A DNA stretch of 64,000 bases from Humulus lupulus (Eukaryota > Streptophyta > Magnoliopsida > Rosales > Cannabaceae): NCBI RefSeq assembly GCF_963169125.1, contig NC_084797.1, forward strand, positions 100,899,868 to 100,963,867. The letters run 5' to 3'. The stretch's first letter is position 1. Each line of letters begins with the position of its first letter. This document shows, piece after piece, positions 9,975-20,845 of the stretch. The notes below the pieces were generated by a model that was not told the DNA's origin, did not search any database, and saw nothing but the letters and a program-made list of their open reading frames with translations. The position numbers and the translations under genes are program-made.

Positions 9975-12143
9975 TTATCTTAAATTAAAGATTAAGTTGA
10001 AGTTGAAGGGATACCTCATGCAAAAAAGTATGGCTGAGCCTCCAATATTATCCAAAGTTGCTACTTGCTCAACATCTTCTGAAGTGATGAAGATGGACTC
10101 GTGATTCATAAATGATTGGTCAACGAGAATTACTACGACTCTTGTTGTTCCTTTAATCGAACAGTATTCCTTCACAATAAATCTAAGACTAACGTGGATG
10201 TGATTCATTATGTGAGCATTGAATAGTTGGGGTTCTATTTCAGCTTCTCCTACATTGATGTGAGATCTAGCTGATGACACATGTGGGCTGGGCATGGATT
10301 TATGTTTTGCCTTGGACACACTTCTTAGCATTGCAAGGTTCTTTTGTAGGGGACCCTGTATAATATCATTTAAATCATTAATACTATAGACACATATAAC
10401 AAATGAATAATATGATGAATTGTTTTATACCTCATGAGTCATAATTAAATGTTTCAGCGAAGGAAGGAATGTATCGGTTGTATCACGAACATATCGTACT
10501 TCACCAACTTCAATTGGGATTTCGACATCCTCTTGTATCAAATTGGTGACCAAATCTTGCGCGACCGAATCATCCAATTGAACTATATGAATTTTGACAA
10601 GGCCCACTGAATCAAATATGACACCATCAGCCACTATGTTGTGAATATTATCTTAACATAGTTTCAGAACGTTGTTATGTTGTGGAGGGAACTGATACAT
10701 AACAGGTTGAAATTGTTCTTCAATGTTTTCTTCATTATTGTATCCTACTTCAGTGTCCATATTCTCCTCTTCATTGTAGAATTGTTATTCATTCTCACTC
10801 TCCTCTGATTGTCTAGCTCTTTCCCTCTTCAGCTCTTCAATTTCTTTTGTGAGTCTAGCAATCTCGTTTTCTTTCTAAGAAACAACATCTGGCACTTTCC
10901 TTTTTTTTTTCTTCCAAATAATGAAGTCATTTTAGCAGTAAACCTACAAAATAATTCACTAAGTTAATTATTTTAGTTAAGTAAATACAAAGCTAACACA
11001 AATTAAGAAGTAACATACCCAGCAGCTCGAACACGACCTGAGTGCTCAGGTATTCCTGACGCTTGAGTCAAGATGTCATCCCGACCCTTAGCTACAATTT
11101 CACCACGACTAGCTTTTTCTTTCAATTCCTCCTATTCGACATACCATTAACCAATAAAATTAATAATGTATACCAATTGAAGTTAGTTTAATCATTGTTA
11201 CATTTCTTTAGATCACTTACTCTCTTCTCTTGAATCTGTATGTCCAATTTTGTGATAAGAATTTTTTTTTCACGAGCTCTTAGCCAAACTTCATGGCATT
11301 CAAAATTTTGCACACCTCATTCTTTTTTCTACAACATAGAAGATAATTAAAGTTATTTGGTGATACTCAATATATGTTAAACTACTAACGTGAATTACCT
11401 ACCAAATCCTCTCTAATATTCACTATGCCTTTGCGAGATGTGTGATGCCTCAACGTATTTTGTAGAGCTCATTCCATTTGTGCTTTCCTGAATTCCTACA
11501 AAATATATTTAAAGTTAAGTTACTAAACACTTATTACTCATGTATCGAAACTGAATTTGCACAGAAAAAAGTACCTGAAACTCTGTAGATAGACGATGTT
11601 GGACAAATTGTAGCCAGTCCTCGTGGTCGATTTCTGGATATGCTGATGGGACATGTGAGAGCCATTCCATCATGTTTGCATTTGCCAATGGGTAGATGTA
11701 TTTGGTAGTGATATAAGTCTTAAAATCCTTCATCATTCTTCCAGCAATTTTCAGGCACTCTTTCTTCCATGACTCTGGAACGTTGTAACCACCGTGAAAA
11801 TATAAAGACAACTAATCAATTAAATTTAAACATTAAATTCAAATGAACACCAAAGCATTATACATTCCATAGATTAACTTACATATATATATATATATCA
11901 TTCCATATATTATCTTTCAAATGGTGTGGGACACGCCTCCAATCATCATAATTTAGAGAGATTGACCTTCTGCATCTAACTCCAAGGTATGAAATCATCT
12001 CTGAATATGCATCTCCAAAAGGTTGTCCACTATCATTGTACTCAAGGTCTACCTTGATTCCTTTATCTTTTCATTGATTTACATGACCCATTTTTGTAGG
12101 ACCTCGCTTATTTGGCATATTCTGATCTCCTGAATCTTTCATC
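9975..12143 (-). pseudogene. Transposase_24-like (Ptta/En/Spm) protein of CACTA element
   Basis: The second gene of plant CACTA elements encodes a TNPA-like DNA-binding accessory protein. Here it starts MKDSGDQNMPNKRGP (12143) and contains MISYLGVRCRRSISLNYDD and WRRVPHHLKDNIW. Further exons give YNVPESWKKECLKIAGRMM (11811-11575), QNTLRHHTSRKG (~11499-11405), DIQIQEKR, and KGRDDILTQASGIPEHSG (~11130-11030). A Glu/Lys/Arg-rich coiled coil (ARLTKEIEELKRER) follows near 10850. Exons at 10634-10425 and 10331-9975 lead into the C48 protease domain. Stops after GHVNQ, QME and DVVS, and small frameshifts, show decay. Confidence 0.7.
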
Positions 12144-12232
12144 TGCAACATAAACATCAATTTAACAATTATTAGTTACAATTTTTACATTACTAAAAAC
12201 ATACACATACTTAGGACATATATAAACACATA

Positions 12233-12823
12233 TTACTCACTGAACACATTTTCTTTTCTTTTGGGTCGATTGACAATCACCCATATTCCTTCTTCATTGT
12301 CGCTTCTATTGTATTCACCATCATCGTCTTCTGAACAATAATGAATTTCCTCAACTTGTTCATGTATCGGTTGTCCAACTGTGAAACAATCTTGACTTAA
12401 ATCATCATTTTCCTCATCGTCTTCATTCTCTAAAAACTTCCTCTCTGGGACTGTTAAAACAACAGACCATTTAGCATCAACTGGATCAGTTATATAAAAC
12501 ACTTGTTTTGCTTGGGTAGCCATGATGAAAGGATTTTTCTTGGTTCTTTTTTTACTTAAATCAACCAAAGTGAATCCAAGCTCGTCTGTTCTAACTCCAA
12601 CATTGTTGTCTACCCAAGAACATTTGAGAAGGGGAATTCGGAACAACGAATAATCAAGTTCCCATATTTCTTCAATAACCCCATAATATGTCATAGTGCC
12701 TAAAACTGGATTATTGTCTTTTGCACTTGCAAAATGCATTGCTTCCGCGACAATACTTACTCCACTATTTTGAACCATTCGAGCATCATCTCTAGTCTTT
12801 GTATGAATTCAGAATCTTACCAT
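12233..12823 (-). pseudogene. DUF4216 domain of a CACTA transposase gene
   Basis: This is the C-terminal domain often found after TNP2 and DUF4218 in CACTA transposases; its function is not known. It reads TKTRDDARMVQNSGV, then YYGVIEEIWELDYS, LLKCSWVDNNVGVRTDELGF, PFIMATQAKQVFYITD and an acidic tail (EDDDGEYNRSDNEEG). The body is open from 12778 to the stop at 12233. The preceding TNP2 portion is absent, so the gene is 5'-truncated. Its downstream neighbour on the same strand is the Transposase_24-like gene, the usual CACTA order. Confidence 0.78.
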
Positions 12824-13254
12824 ATATTATTCATCACTCCGATTTCATAAAATTTACTATTTAGTTACCAAATTTGTGACTTGGGTATCTCTTTCAGTAA
12901 TTTGGTTTGCAAATTAGTTAACTTATTCATTAATCCATAATTTCCATTATTCAATATACTATTTAGTAACTAAAAAAAATTCACATTAAAAACAATGACA
13001 AACTATATATGATCGTTAATATTATAAAAACTTAAACGCAAAAGATTATATAAAATCCTTGATTAGATAGTTCAAATAAGAAGAAGATAACATCCTTAAT
13101 AAAGTTCCAAAAATTAGCAACTCCAAAAAAGTTTCCAAAATGAAAAAGTTTGCTAGATAAAACTAGAAACTCCTAAAAAGGTTTTTTACAACACCAAAAA
13201 ACAAATCATTCACATGTAACCAAAAAGCTCCTCCCCAGGTTTGGGGCCTACACT
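12824..13254. other. AT-rich spacer, no gene seen
   Basis: This stretch is very AT-rich with no protein-like reading in any frame. It is probably the 3' untranslated or flanking region of the DUF1985-ULP1 gene to its right. Confidence 0.5.
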
Positions 13255-13966
13255 GCTTTTGGCACCTTTCGAGGAAACTCATCATCAGAAATATAACCAT
13301 TCAACTCATTTTTCTTTGCACGCACAAAAAGCTCCACACACAGCTTGTTTTAGAAGAACTCTACATCCAATGGATTCGTAATCTTGTCAAGTAATCCATG
13401 TATAAAGTATTCAACATACTTTATAATAAAAAGACCACAATCACTGCACACAAAAAACACATTCCAAAACAAAACCAATTCAATAGTTGAAAACTAAAAC
13501 ATTTATTATATAAAAAGAAACCATAAAGTTACCTCAAAGTTTGTTGTGGCAAACCATCAACAAGTATATCTAATGGATCAATGGCACTCTTGCCTTTAAA
13601 GTACCCAGTGGTTTGATCAATATCTTTCCTACGTTCATAAAACTCCACATGCGATAGTAAAATAGGCAATATAGCATCAAATGAATTCACAAAGTTGTAA
13701 AAGTTCCTAGATTTCCCAAACCCCATGGAATTACACACTTTTAGACACCTCAACCTAATATGAAAATTGCATAAATCCAGTGTGCCAAAACTGAATCATT
13801 AACAAGAATCAAAACATAGTCTAGACTTAGCCAATGGATAGAGAAACACGTACGATACCCAAAAATATATTCAATAGCCTCACAATTCCTAAGTACAGAC
13901 TATAATCTTCACCCTTACTCACAAACTCCCCTTACATGTTGAAAATTTGATTTGCAAAAAAAAAAA

Positions 13967-14328
13967 GGTTTATACCTTTTTGGACCCTGTATTTTGTCTT
14001 ATTATCTGTTTGGACCCTGTGTTTTGACAAATTACTTTTTGGACCCTATGTTTTGTAAAATGGTTAAAATAGAACCCTAAACCCGATTTTGGTCAATGAT
14101 TTCTCAACTAAAATCACAAATAATTTACCAAACTAACAATTCAGAGCAAAAATAAAATCATTCTACTTAAACACTGTGTTGTTATATTCAATTTTTTCTT
14201 TATTAAAATTGAGTTTAGGGTTCTATTTAAACCATTTTACAAAACATAGGGTACAAAAAATAATTTTTCAAAACACAGGGTCCAAACAGGTAATGAGACA
14301 AAACACAGGGTCCAAAAAGGTATAAACC
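13967..14328. mobile_element. Mutator-like MITE with ~116-bp inverted repeats
   Basis: The left arm 13967-14082 starts ggtttataccttttt. The right arm 14213-14328 is its inverted copy, with roughly nine mismatches over 116 bp by eye. The ~130-bp centre has no coding. Each arm contains three sub-repeats of ttttggaccctgtgttttg. The flanks are A runs on both sides, compatible with a 9-bp A-tract target duplication of the Mutator type but not diagnostic. It sits in an intron of the ULP1 gene. Confidence 0.87.
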
Positions 14329-15094
14329 CAAAAAAAAACAATCAGTAGTGTTTATTGACATATTGACACTCTTATCGTATTTTATCTTGTTCCTCAGGTA
14401 GTAAAAACACACGTCAATATGCCACAAAAACAACAAAACCAAATATATATAGATATATTAACCAAACTAAAACACAACATAACATAAAAATAAAATATAT
14501 AAAAACAATAATACTAACCGAGCACTGCAGATTTCTCCCAGGGGTTCTCAAATCATAAAACCACATTTTTTCATCAATCTTTGCTATCGCAAAATCCAAA
14601 GGAACAGGCAATTTTCGTTGCTTCTTAAGAAACTTGTTAATCCTACACAAAAGGTAAAGTTTAGCATAACAAGTACAACTAATAGAAACATTAAATTAGA
14701 CACAAAACACAAAAATAATATTACCTATTAACAGGCCTAAAACCAATAGAATACCAATCATCAAATGATTTCTCATGAAGAGCATTAGGACAATCCATCA
14801 AAATAGAAGATAATGGTGAAATATCTACAAGTACCACCTTTTTTCTAACACCACTTCCATAACTAAATTCAGTAGTATATGGAGTTTGTATACAAGAACC
14901 AGGTTTAACAAGCCTCTTTTTCAATCCAGGAGAAATCACTTCCAAATTGGATTGATTTTTCTCCTTAAACAAAATAATAAACTAAACAGTTATCAAACAA
15001 TAAAAAACTAAAACTCAGTCAAAGTACAACAAACAAAACAAAAGCATCAATTTTTTCATTGATAATCTCCAAAGCAGAGGTAGTAATGCTATCA

Positions 15095-15448
15095 TCCGCA
15101 TGAGATCAGTGGTGCAAGACCCTAGGTCCTAAGTAACGGCTAAAAAACCTAACTGTTGAGCTGGTCGTTATGGGCTAGACTACCTACTACTATCTACTAT
15201 ATGAAAGAAGTTCTGCTGTAACCTCCCCTTAGCTAGTATAAGCACACGTGCCCTCCCGATCTGTCCTTCAATAGAGGTCCCTATAATCCCGGTCTAGCCC
15301 ATTCGAGATGAGGAATGTACTGACTCTTAAGATGAGAACTTTTTTTGTTTGTCTATGCGTAGAGTTTCGAGAAGAGAACGATCATCGCGATGCGCACAGG
15401 AATTCAAATCCAATTAGTAAAGATCCATAGTCAGAATAAGTGCCCTGA
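15095..15448. other. Foreign-looking insert in a ULP1-gene exon, possibly mitochondrial DNA
   Basis: These ~354 bp are clearly richer in GC than the AT-rich surroundings and encode nothing of the ULP1 gene. They interrupt an exon: the minus-strand reading ends GKLVD before the insert and resumes DDSITTSALEIINEKID after it. The 6-mer ctatca flanks both sides (15089-15094 and 15449-15454), as a small duplication or end-joining microhomology. The texture (CATCGCGATGCG, AGAGTTTCGAGAAGAG, unstructured mixed GC) resembles plant mitochondrial spacer DNA. That origin is inference without a database match. Confidence 0.5.
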
Positions 15449-15975
15449 CTATCAACTAACTTTCCACACGCAACTGTTTTTACACCAGCATCATCCCCAC
15501 CCGACCCTTGCAAAATAAAACTAAGCAGAAAACATATAATTTTTTTTCTTAAAAATAATTAAAGCTTAAATCATAAAATAAATTTTACCTTAATATCAAC
15601 ACCATCATTCTTTGAATCTTAATTAGCATTCGATTCCTTGAAAAATTCAGGCTGGTTATAATAAAACTCATGATATCAAAACTTGGGCAATCATCAATAC
15701 CATCCTAACAAACAAAAATAAAATATATAAATACTTAACTAACATAACAAAGTAAACATAAAAACGAAAAATGTTCTTTTTTTTAATTTTTTTTATAAAC
15801 CTTGTTGACCACATTAGTTGTAACAATAATTTCATTTCCACTACTCTTAATAGTTTCAATCTCTATTGAAACCTTATCTTTGCTATCCTGTATAAAAAAA
15901 AACAAATAAAACAACAATTAATTACCAAAAACTAACTTGCTAATAAAAAAAAGTAAAAAGAAACCAAAACAGAAC

Positions 15976-16498
15976 CTTTTTCACAGTAGTATATTTTCCA
16001 CCATCAGACAAACCTCCACCATCCTGTATGAAAAGAAACACCAATTAGTTACCAAAAACTAACTTACTAATAAAAAATATTTTTTTTCTTTTTAATACAA
16101 ACAAAAAAAAAAACAAAACATTTTTCATAGTAGCATCTTTCCCACTATCAGACAAACCTCCACCATCCTGTATTAAAAAAAACCAATTAGTTATCAAAAA
16201 CTACCTTACTAATAAAAATTATTATTTTTTAAACAAAAAAAAAAAGAAAAGAAACAAAAAACAGAACTTTTTCCACAGTACTATCTTTTCCACCATCAGA
16301 CAAACCTCCACAATCCTGTATAAAAAAAAACACACACACACACACAAATTTGTTACAAAAAAACAAAACTACTATAAAAAAAAATATTTTTTTTAACCAA
16401 AACAGAACATTTTCCACATAAGTATCTTTTCCACCAATGCCACCTTCCTTGACAACCACCGAATCACCTCCAACACCAAGCTCAAACATCGTAATATC
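15976..16498 (-). repeat. Tandemly duplicated 48-nt mini-exons of the ULP1 gene
   Basis: Exons at 15976-16023, 16120-16167 and 16268-16315 are each exactly 48 nt. Each begins after a cag acceptor and ends at a gttctg or gttttg donor, and they encode near-identical 16-residue units such as DGGGLSDGGKYTTVKK. A related 90-nt exon (16409-16498) shares the end of the unit. Start-to-start spacing is 144, 148 and 141 bp, so exon plus intron was duplicated together. All are phase 0 and divisible by three. A neighbouring 87-nt exon lies at 15801-15887. Confidence 0.8.
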
Positions 16499-18452
16499 CT
16501 GCCAAAACAAACATAGTACTAAATAAAAAAAGACATAACTAATTAAAGAAAAAAGGATTACAGCTCACCTCTTCAATTTCCTCATCACTATAACTTTCAA
16601 TAACAGCCTTAGAATTCCCAATAGACTTCTTTAACACATCAAACTTCATATCTATAAAGAACTTCAAACCCTCATCAATCTTTAAATCAATGTATGACTT
16701 CAAGTTCTTTTTAAACTCCTTACATCTACAATCAACATCTTGATTCAGAAAATCCAAACTACAATCCAACTTTGCTTGCATTCCTACAATATCCTTGAAA
16801 TAAACCTTAATCTCCTCTAAAATAGGTTCTCCACTATAAATTTTTTTCTTTAAACCAGAAGATTCTACTACACCATGTGACCTCTTCACTAAAGGCTCAT
16901 CCTCAAAATCATCATCAGGAGAAGCCACATGACCAAACTAAAAATCAGATAAGTCAAGGGTTTCCTTCTCATCACCAGAAGGAACAACATGCACTACTTT
17001 CAGCTAAAAGCAATGGTAAAAAAAGATACTAATTAGTATAAAAAAATTAAATAACTGAAAATTCAAACAATAATTGATAAAAATAACCTAATTACCTTGG
17101 TTGATGAAAAATCTTTACTCTCCAGCTCTTTAGAATTGGGATTTCCAACAGTAGACCATCTACAAATCATATGAACTGCTTCATCATCATAGTTGCATAT
17201 TCGCTACTTTTTCAAAACTGGCATGATCTCATACAACCAAATTTGAAAGGCACAAGGAAATGTAGAAAATTTGTAAAATCTAACAGGATTTTACTCTTTT
17301 TCCTTTCCTTTTCCTTTATCACCAGAATCCTTAGAAATTTTTTTCATATTTTTTCCCTTGAAACCTAGCCTCAAATTATACAGAGTCATGTCATAAACTA
17401 TTTTCCCCATGGAAAACTATCATACTCACACAGACCAACCATATTAATCAACTCAAACTTCACTTTTTTGGTAAGAGCCTTACTAAGCAATTTATAGCCA
17501 TTTTAACAGCAAAATCATCTGTCTTGAACTCACTATAGCAAAACCTCTGATCCACAACACTTTAGCAACTTTTTGGTCACTAAAATACTTTTCAACAAAA
17601 GCATTCTCCTTATTTTCAAACTTTGACATATTTGAATCACCTACACACTTCAGTCCAGTTATAATAGCAAACTCTGCCAAACTAAACCTAACCTTATCAC
17701 ATCAAAATTTAAACAACACTTCACACTCATTTATTTTGATGAATTTCCCTAGATAAAGCACAGTGAATCAACTGTGCGTGCATTGACATATGTTTCATCT
17801 CTAGAAAGTGGCCAAAACATGTACGACTAAAAATACTAAGTTGTCCAGGAGTCAACTTAGCCTTTATAGTAGCAATACATGACAACTCTGAATTATGATA
17901 GAAAATGACTTTACCAAGTACCCTATTTCAGGCATGAAATAAAACTCTCATTCCTAAAAAGTAAATTAAGTAAAACAAGTTATAGAAAAAAAAAAACATG
18001 AAACTCAATCTAAATAATGGAAACCAAACCGATTCTAAAAAGTACAATAACAACATAACAAATTTCAAAAACAAACAAAAAAATGACACCAAAAAGTAAC
18101 CACAAATATAAACACAATCATAGAAGAACAAAAAAAGTCATTCGAAAACACCTAATATACCAAACAGATAACCAACAAATTACTATAAAACAAAAACAAA
18201 ACACAAAATAAAACTGAAAAACTACATAAACAGATACCAAAACGTACAATATTTTTAAAACAAAAATTAAGTGTGATATAAACCCTAACAAAAAAAAAAA
18301 CCAAATCGATACCCCTTAAAAGAAAATCAAACACATACCAAAAAAAAAATCCAAAAAGAAAATCAAATTAAAACCCTTAAAAAATACCAAAAAGTAAACA
18401 ATAAATAAAAAATTTAACAAACATGAATAAAATAAAATAAAAAAGAAACAAA

Positions 18453-18465
18453 ACACGGTACCAAA
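18453..18465 (+). repeat. Target-site duplication of the LINE (left copy)
   Basis: acacggtaccaaa precedes the LINE. acatggtaccaaa follows its poly-A at 20432-20444. The one mismatch (cg to tg) is a typical methyl-cytosine decay. The pair fixes both ends of the insertion. Confidence 0.92.
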
Positions 18466-20431
18466 TGCCCTAATACAGTGAAGGATTATAGACCGATAGC
18501 CTGCTGCAATGTTATTTACAAAGCAGCTACGAAATTGATATGCTCGAGACTCAAAACTATCCTCCCTAGTCTTGTGGCTCAAAATCAAGGCGGCTTTGTT
18601 CAAGGTCGTTTCATAGCACACAATATAATGATTTGCCAAGACTTAGTTCGTCATTATGGGAGAAAATCAACAAAAGCCAGTTGTATGATAAAGTTAGATT
18701 TACAAAAGGCTTATGATACTATTGAATGGAGCTTTACAGAAGAAATGTTGTATGGTTTCCAATTTCCTGAGCACTTTATTCAGCTGGTCATGACCTGTAT
18801 TAGAACACCATGGTTTTCACTCATGATCAATGGTTCGCTGCATGGTTATTTTGAAGCCAAAAGAGGGTTGCGACAAGGGGACCCGATGTCACCTCTTATT
18901 TTTGTACTGGGAATGGAGTACCTCACTAGAATTATGAAAAGAGTTGGCTAGAAATCTGATTTTCTTTTTCATGACAGATGCAAAGAGCTGAAGTTGAATC
19001 ATCTTATTTTCGCAAATGATGTTTTACTGTTTTGCAATGGTGACTACAAGAGCAGTTATTATTTACTACAGGGCCTCAAGTTGTTTTCGCAAACATCAGG
19101 ATTGCAGCCTAATGCTTCCAAGTCTGCAATATATTGCAGTGGGATGAATAATAATGAGGTACAACTCATTCTGGATGCTTCGGGCTTTAGAAAAAGTGAT
19201 GTCCCGTTCAACTATTTAGGTATTCCAATATGTGCTAAGCGAATATCTGCTAAGGAGTGTAGCTTGCTGGTGGATAAAATGACCAATAGGATCAGGTCCT
19301 GGAGTACAAGGAATATTTCATTTGCGGGTCGAGCAGTTTTGATTAATTATGTTCTACTCACAATACACTCATATTGGAGCCAAATCATGTTGCTGCCTAA
19401 GAAGTTGCTAAAATAAATTGAGGCCAATTGTAGAGCCTTCTTGTGGAATGGCCAACAAATGATGACTGGAGCAGGGCAAATTGCTTGGGACAACATATGT
19501 AAGCCTAAAGCAGCAAGAGGTATAGGCTTCAAGAACATCTCTGAATGGAACAAAGCAGCCATGTTTAAGTATGTTTGGGCTATAGCGTCTAAAGAAGATA
19601 ATTTGTGGGTTAAATGGGTGCACAGTGTGTACATAAAAGAAGAAGATTGGTGGGGTTACAATGCCCCGTTACATGGTAGCTGGTATTGGAGGAAGATCGT
19701 AGCAATCAAAGACAAAGTGAAGACACTTGTGGCCTTAGCTCTATTCACTCAAGAAAGGTATAAGATTGCAGAGGGATACAAGCTTTTATGTCCTATACAA
19801 GATCGGGTCAATTGGAGTAAGGAAGTTTGGGGGAGATTGAATACCCCAAAGCATAGCTTCGTACTATGGCTTGCTATCCAAGACAGGTTGAAAACTAAAG
19901 AAAGGTTGTATCGGTTTAATGTCCTCCCTGATGCTAGATGTCAGTTTTGTACAGTGGAAGATGAAACAATTGCTCACTTATTCTTTGAATGTCCATTTAC
20001 TAGCGATTGTCTTCAACAGATTAAGAGCTGAATGCACTGGGGGATTTCTTCTTGTCAGCTGCCTAGTATTTTGCAGTTGATTGGAAGAATGAAGACAACA
20101 AAGTTCAGGAAAATGGCTATTTCAGCTATTATTGCTGCACTGGTGTATCACTTATGGAGAGCCAGAAACGAAAGAATTTGGCTTTCCTCCCTTGACAATC
20201 CAAAAAGCATTGTACAGAAGATTAAAGTAGCTAGTAAGAATAGAATTCAAAGTGTCTGGCCAAAAAAAGTTTTTGCAAAGGACTTAGAATGGTATACTGC
20301 ATTATAAATATAGTGTAATCAATGTACAGATCTAAGAAGTTTGTTTTCAGACCCTCTTTGGAGGGTGCTGTTTGCTTGTAATTGGTTATTGGAGTATTGA
20401 AATTCACTGTTGATTTACCAAAAAAAAAAAA
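18466..20431 (+). mobile_element. 5'-truncated L1-type LINE with poly-A and target duplication
   Basis: The non-LTR retrotransposon begins abruptly inside the RT coding region and ends in an A run (20420-20431). It is bracketed by a 13-bp duplication, the classic product of target-primed reverse transcription with 5' truncation. Its orientation is opposite to the host ULP1 gene, and it lies in that gene's first large intron. ORF1 and the endonuclease are absent. Confidence 0.93.
18472..20307 (+). pseudogene. LINE ORF2 fragment: reverse transcriptase and zinc-binding domain
   Basis: One continuous frame is readable to the natural TAA at 20305-20307, interrupted only by a TAG (18949-18951), a TAA (19414-19416) and a TGA (20029-20031), with no frameshift. 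The RT part opens [15 protein letters not shown] and includes [23 protein letters not shown] and [13 protein letters not shown]. The catalytic FADD box reads FANDVLLF, so the first Asp is now Asn. The C-terminal zf-RVT region shows NTPKHSFVLWLAIQDRLKT, then CQFCTVEDETIAHLFFECPF. The N-terminal endonuclease is missing because of truncation, so the copy cannot be active. Confidence 0.92.
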
Positions 20432-20845
20432 ACATGGTACCAAAAAAATACAAAATGAAACATCAAACGAGAAAAATGTAAAAACTCACAAACTCCAAAC
20501 CCACAACAAAAACGAAACCAATAAGAAACCAAAAACTAGATACACTTTAAAAAAAAACACAAAGTACATAAAAAAAATTGAAAAATAAGAAACCAAATAG
20601 AAATTAAAAAAAAGAACAAAATATACCTTGATTTTCTTAGGCACTTCAATCTCTAAATCATCACTATCATTACTATCGTCATCTACTACCTTAACCTTCT
20701 TCACTGGACAATAATCATCTGAAGACTTCCCCCTAAATTTCGTTTTCACGTACTTCCTCTTACTAGAACCCTCACTCTTACTCAAATTCTTCCCACAAAA
20801 ATCACTAACATCTTCCTCATAATCCTTTTTCCTCGAATCAGACAT

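Larger units (their letters stand above)
8948..12823 (-). mobile_element. CACTA (En/Spm) DNA transposon remnant
   Basis: The minus strand carries, in order, a DUF4216 domain, a Transposase_24-like gene and a C48 (ULP1-type) protease domain. This set is typical of plant CACTA elements. The TNP2 transposase domain that normally precedes DUF4216 is missing, and neither CACTA terminus was found, so the element is truncated at both sides. The Tat element abuts it at 8947 and may have inserted into its 3' end. Confidence 0.7.
13255..20845 (-). pseudogene. DUF1985-ULP1 transposon gene (Kaonashi-like), interrupted
   Basis: A long multi-exon gene starts MSDSRKKDYEEDVSDF (exon 20845-20627, acidic/Lys-rich). 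After a large intron holding a LINE comes a DUF1985-like domain (~17935-17494: FGHFLEMKHMSMHAQLIHCA, FSLAEFAIITGLKCVG). A helical linker exon (17003-16569), tandem mini-exons (16498-15801), and upstream ULP1 exons follow (FDDWYSIGFRPVNR, KLPVPLDFAIAKIDEKMWFY). The protease core is at ~13830-13255: AHWIYAI (His), VCNSMGFG where VYDSM is usual (catalytic Asp replaced by Asn), LLSHVEFYERRKDID, and SDCGLFIIKYVEYF (Cys). DUF1985 plus C48 is characteristic of Kaonashi-type genes carried by Mutator-like elements. Frameshifts, stops and several insertions make it a pseudogene. Confidence 0.75.

Noticed and set aside
17928..18639. Phe/Tyr/Leu-rich minus-strand frames resembling membrane proteins
   Set aside because: They come from A-rich intron sequence (poly-Lys/Phe artefact) and from the antisense of the LINE.
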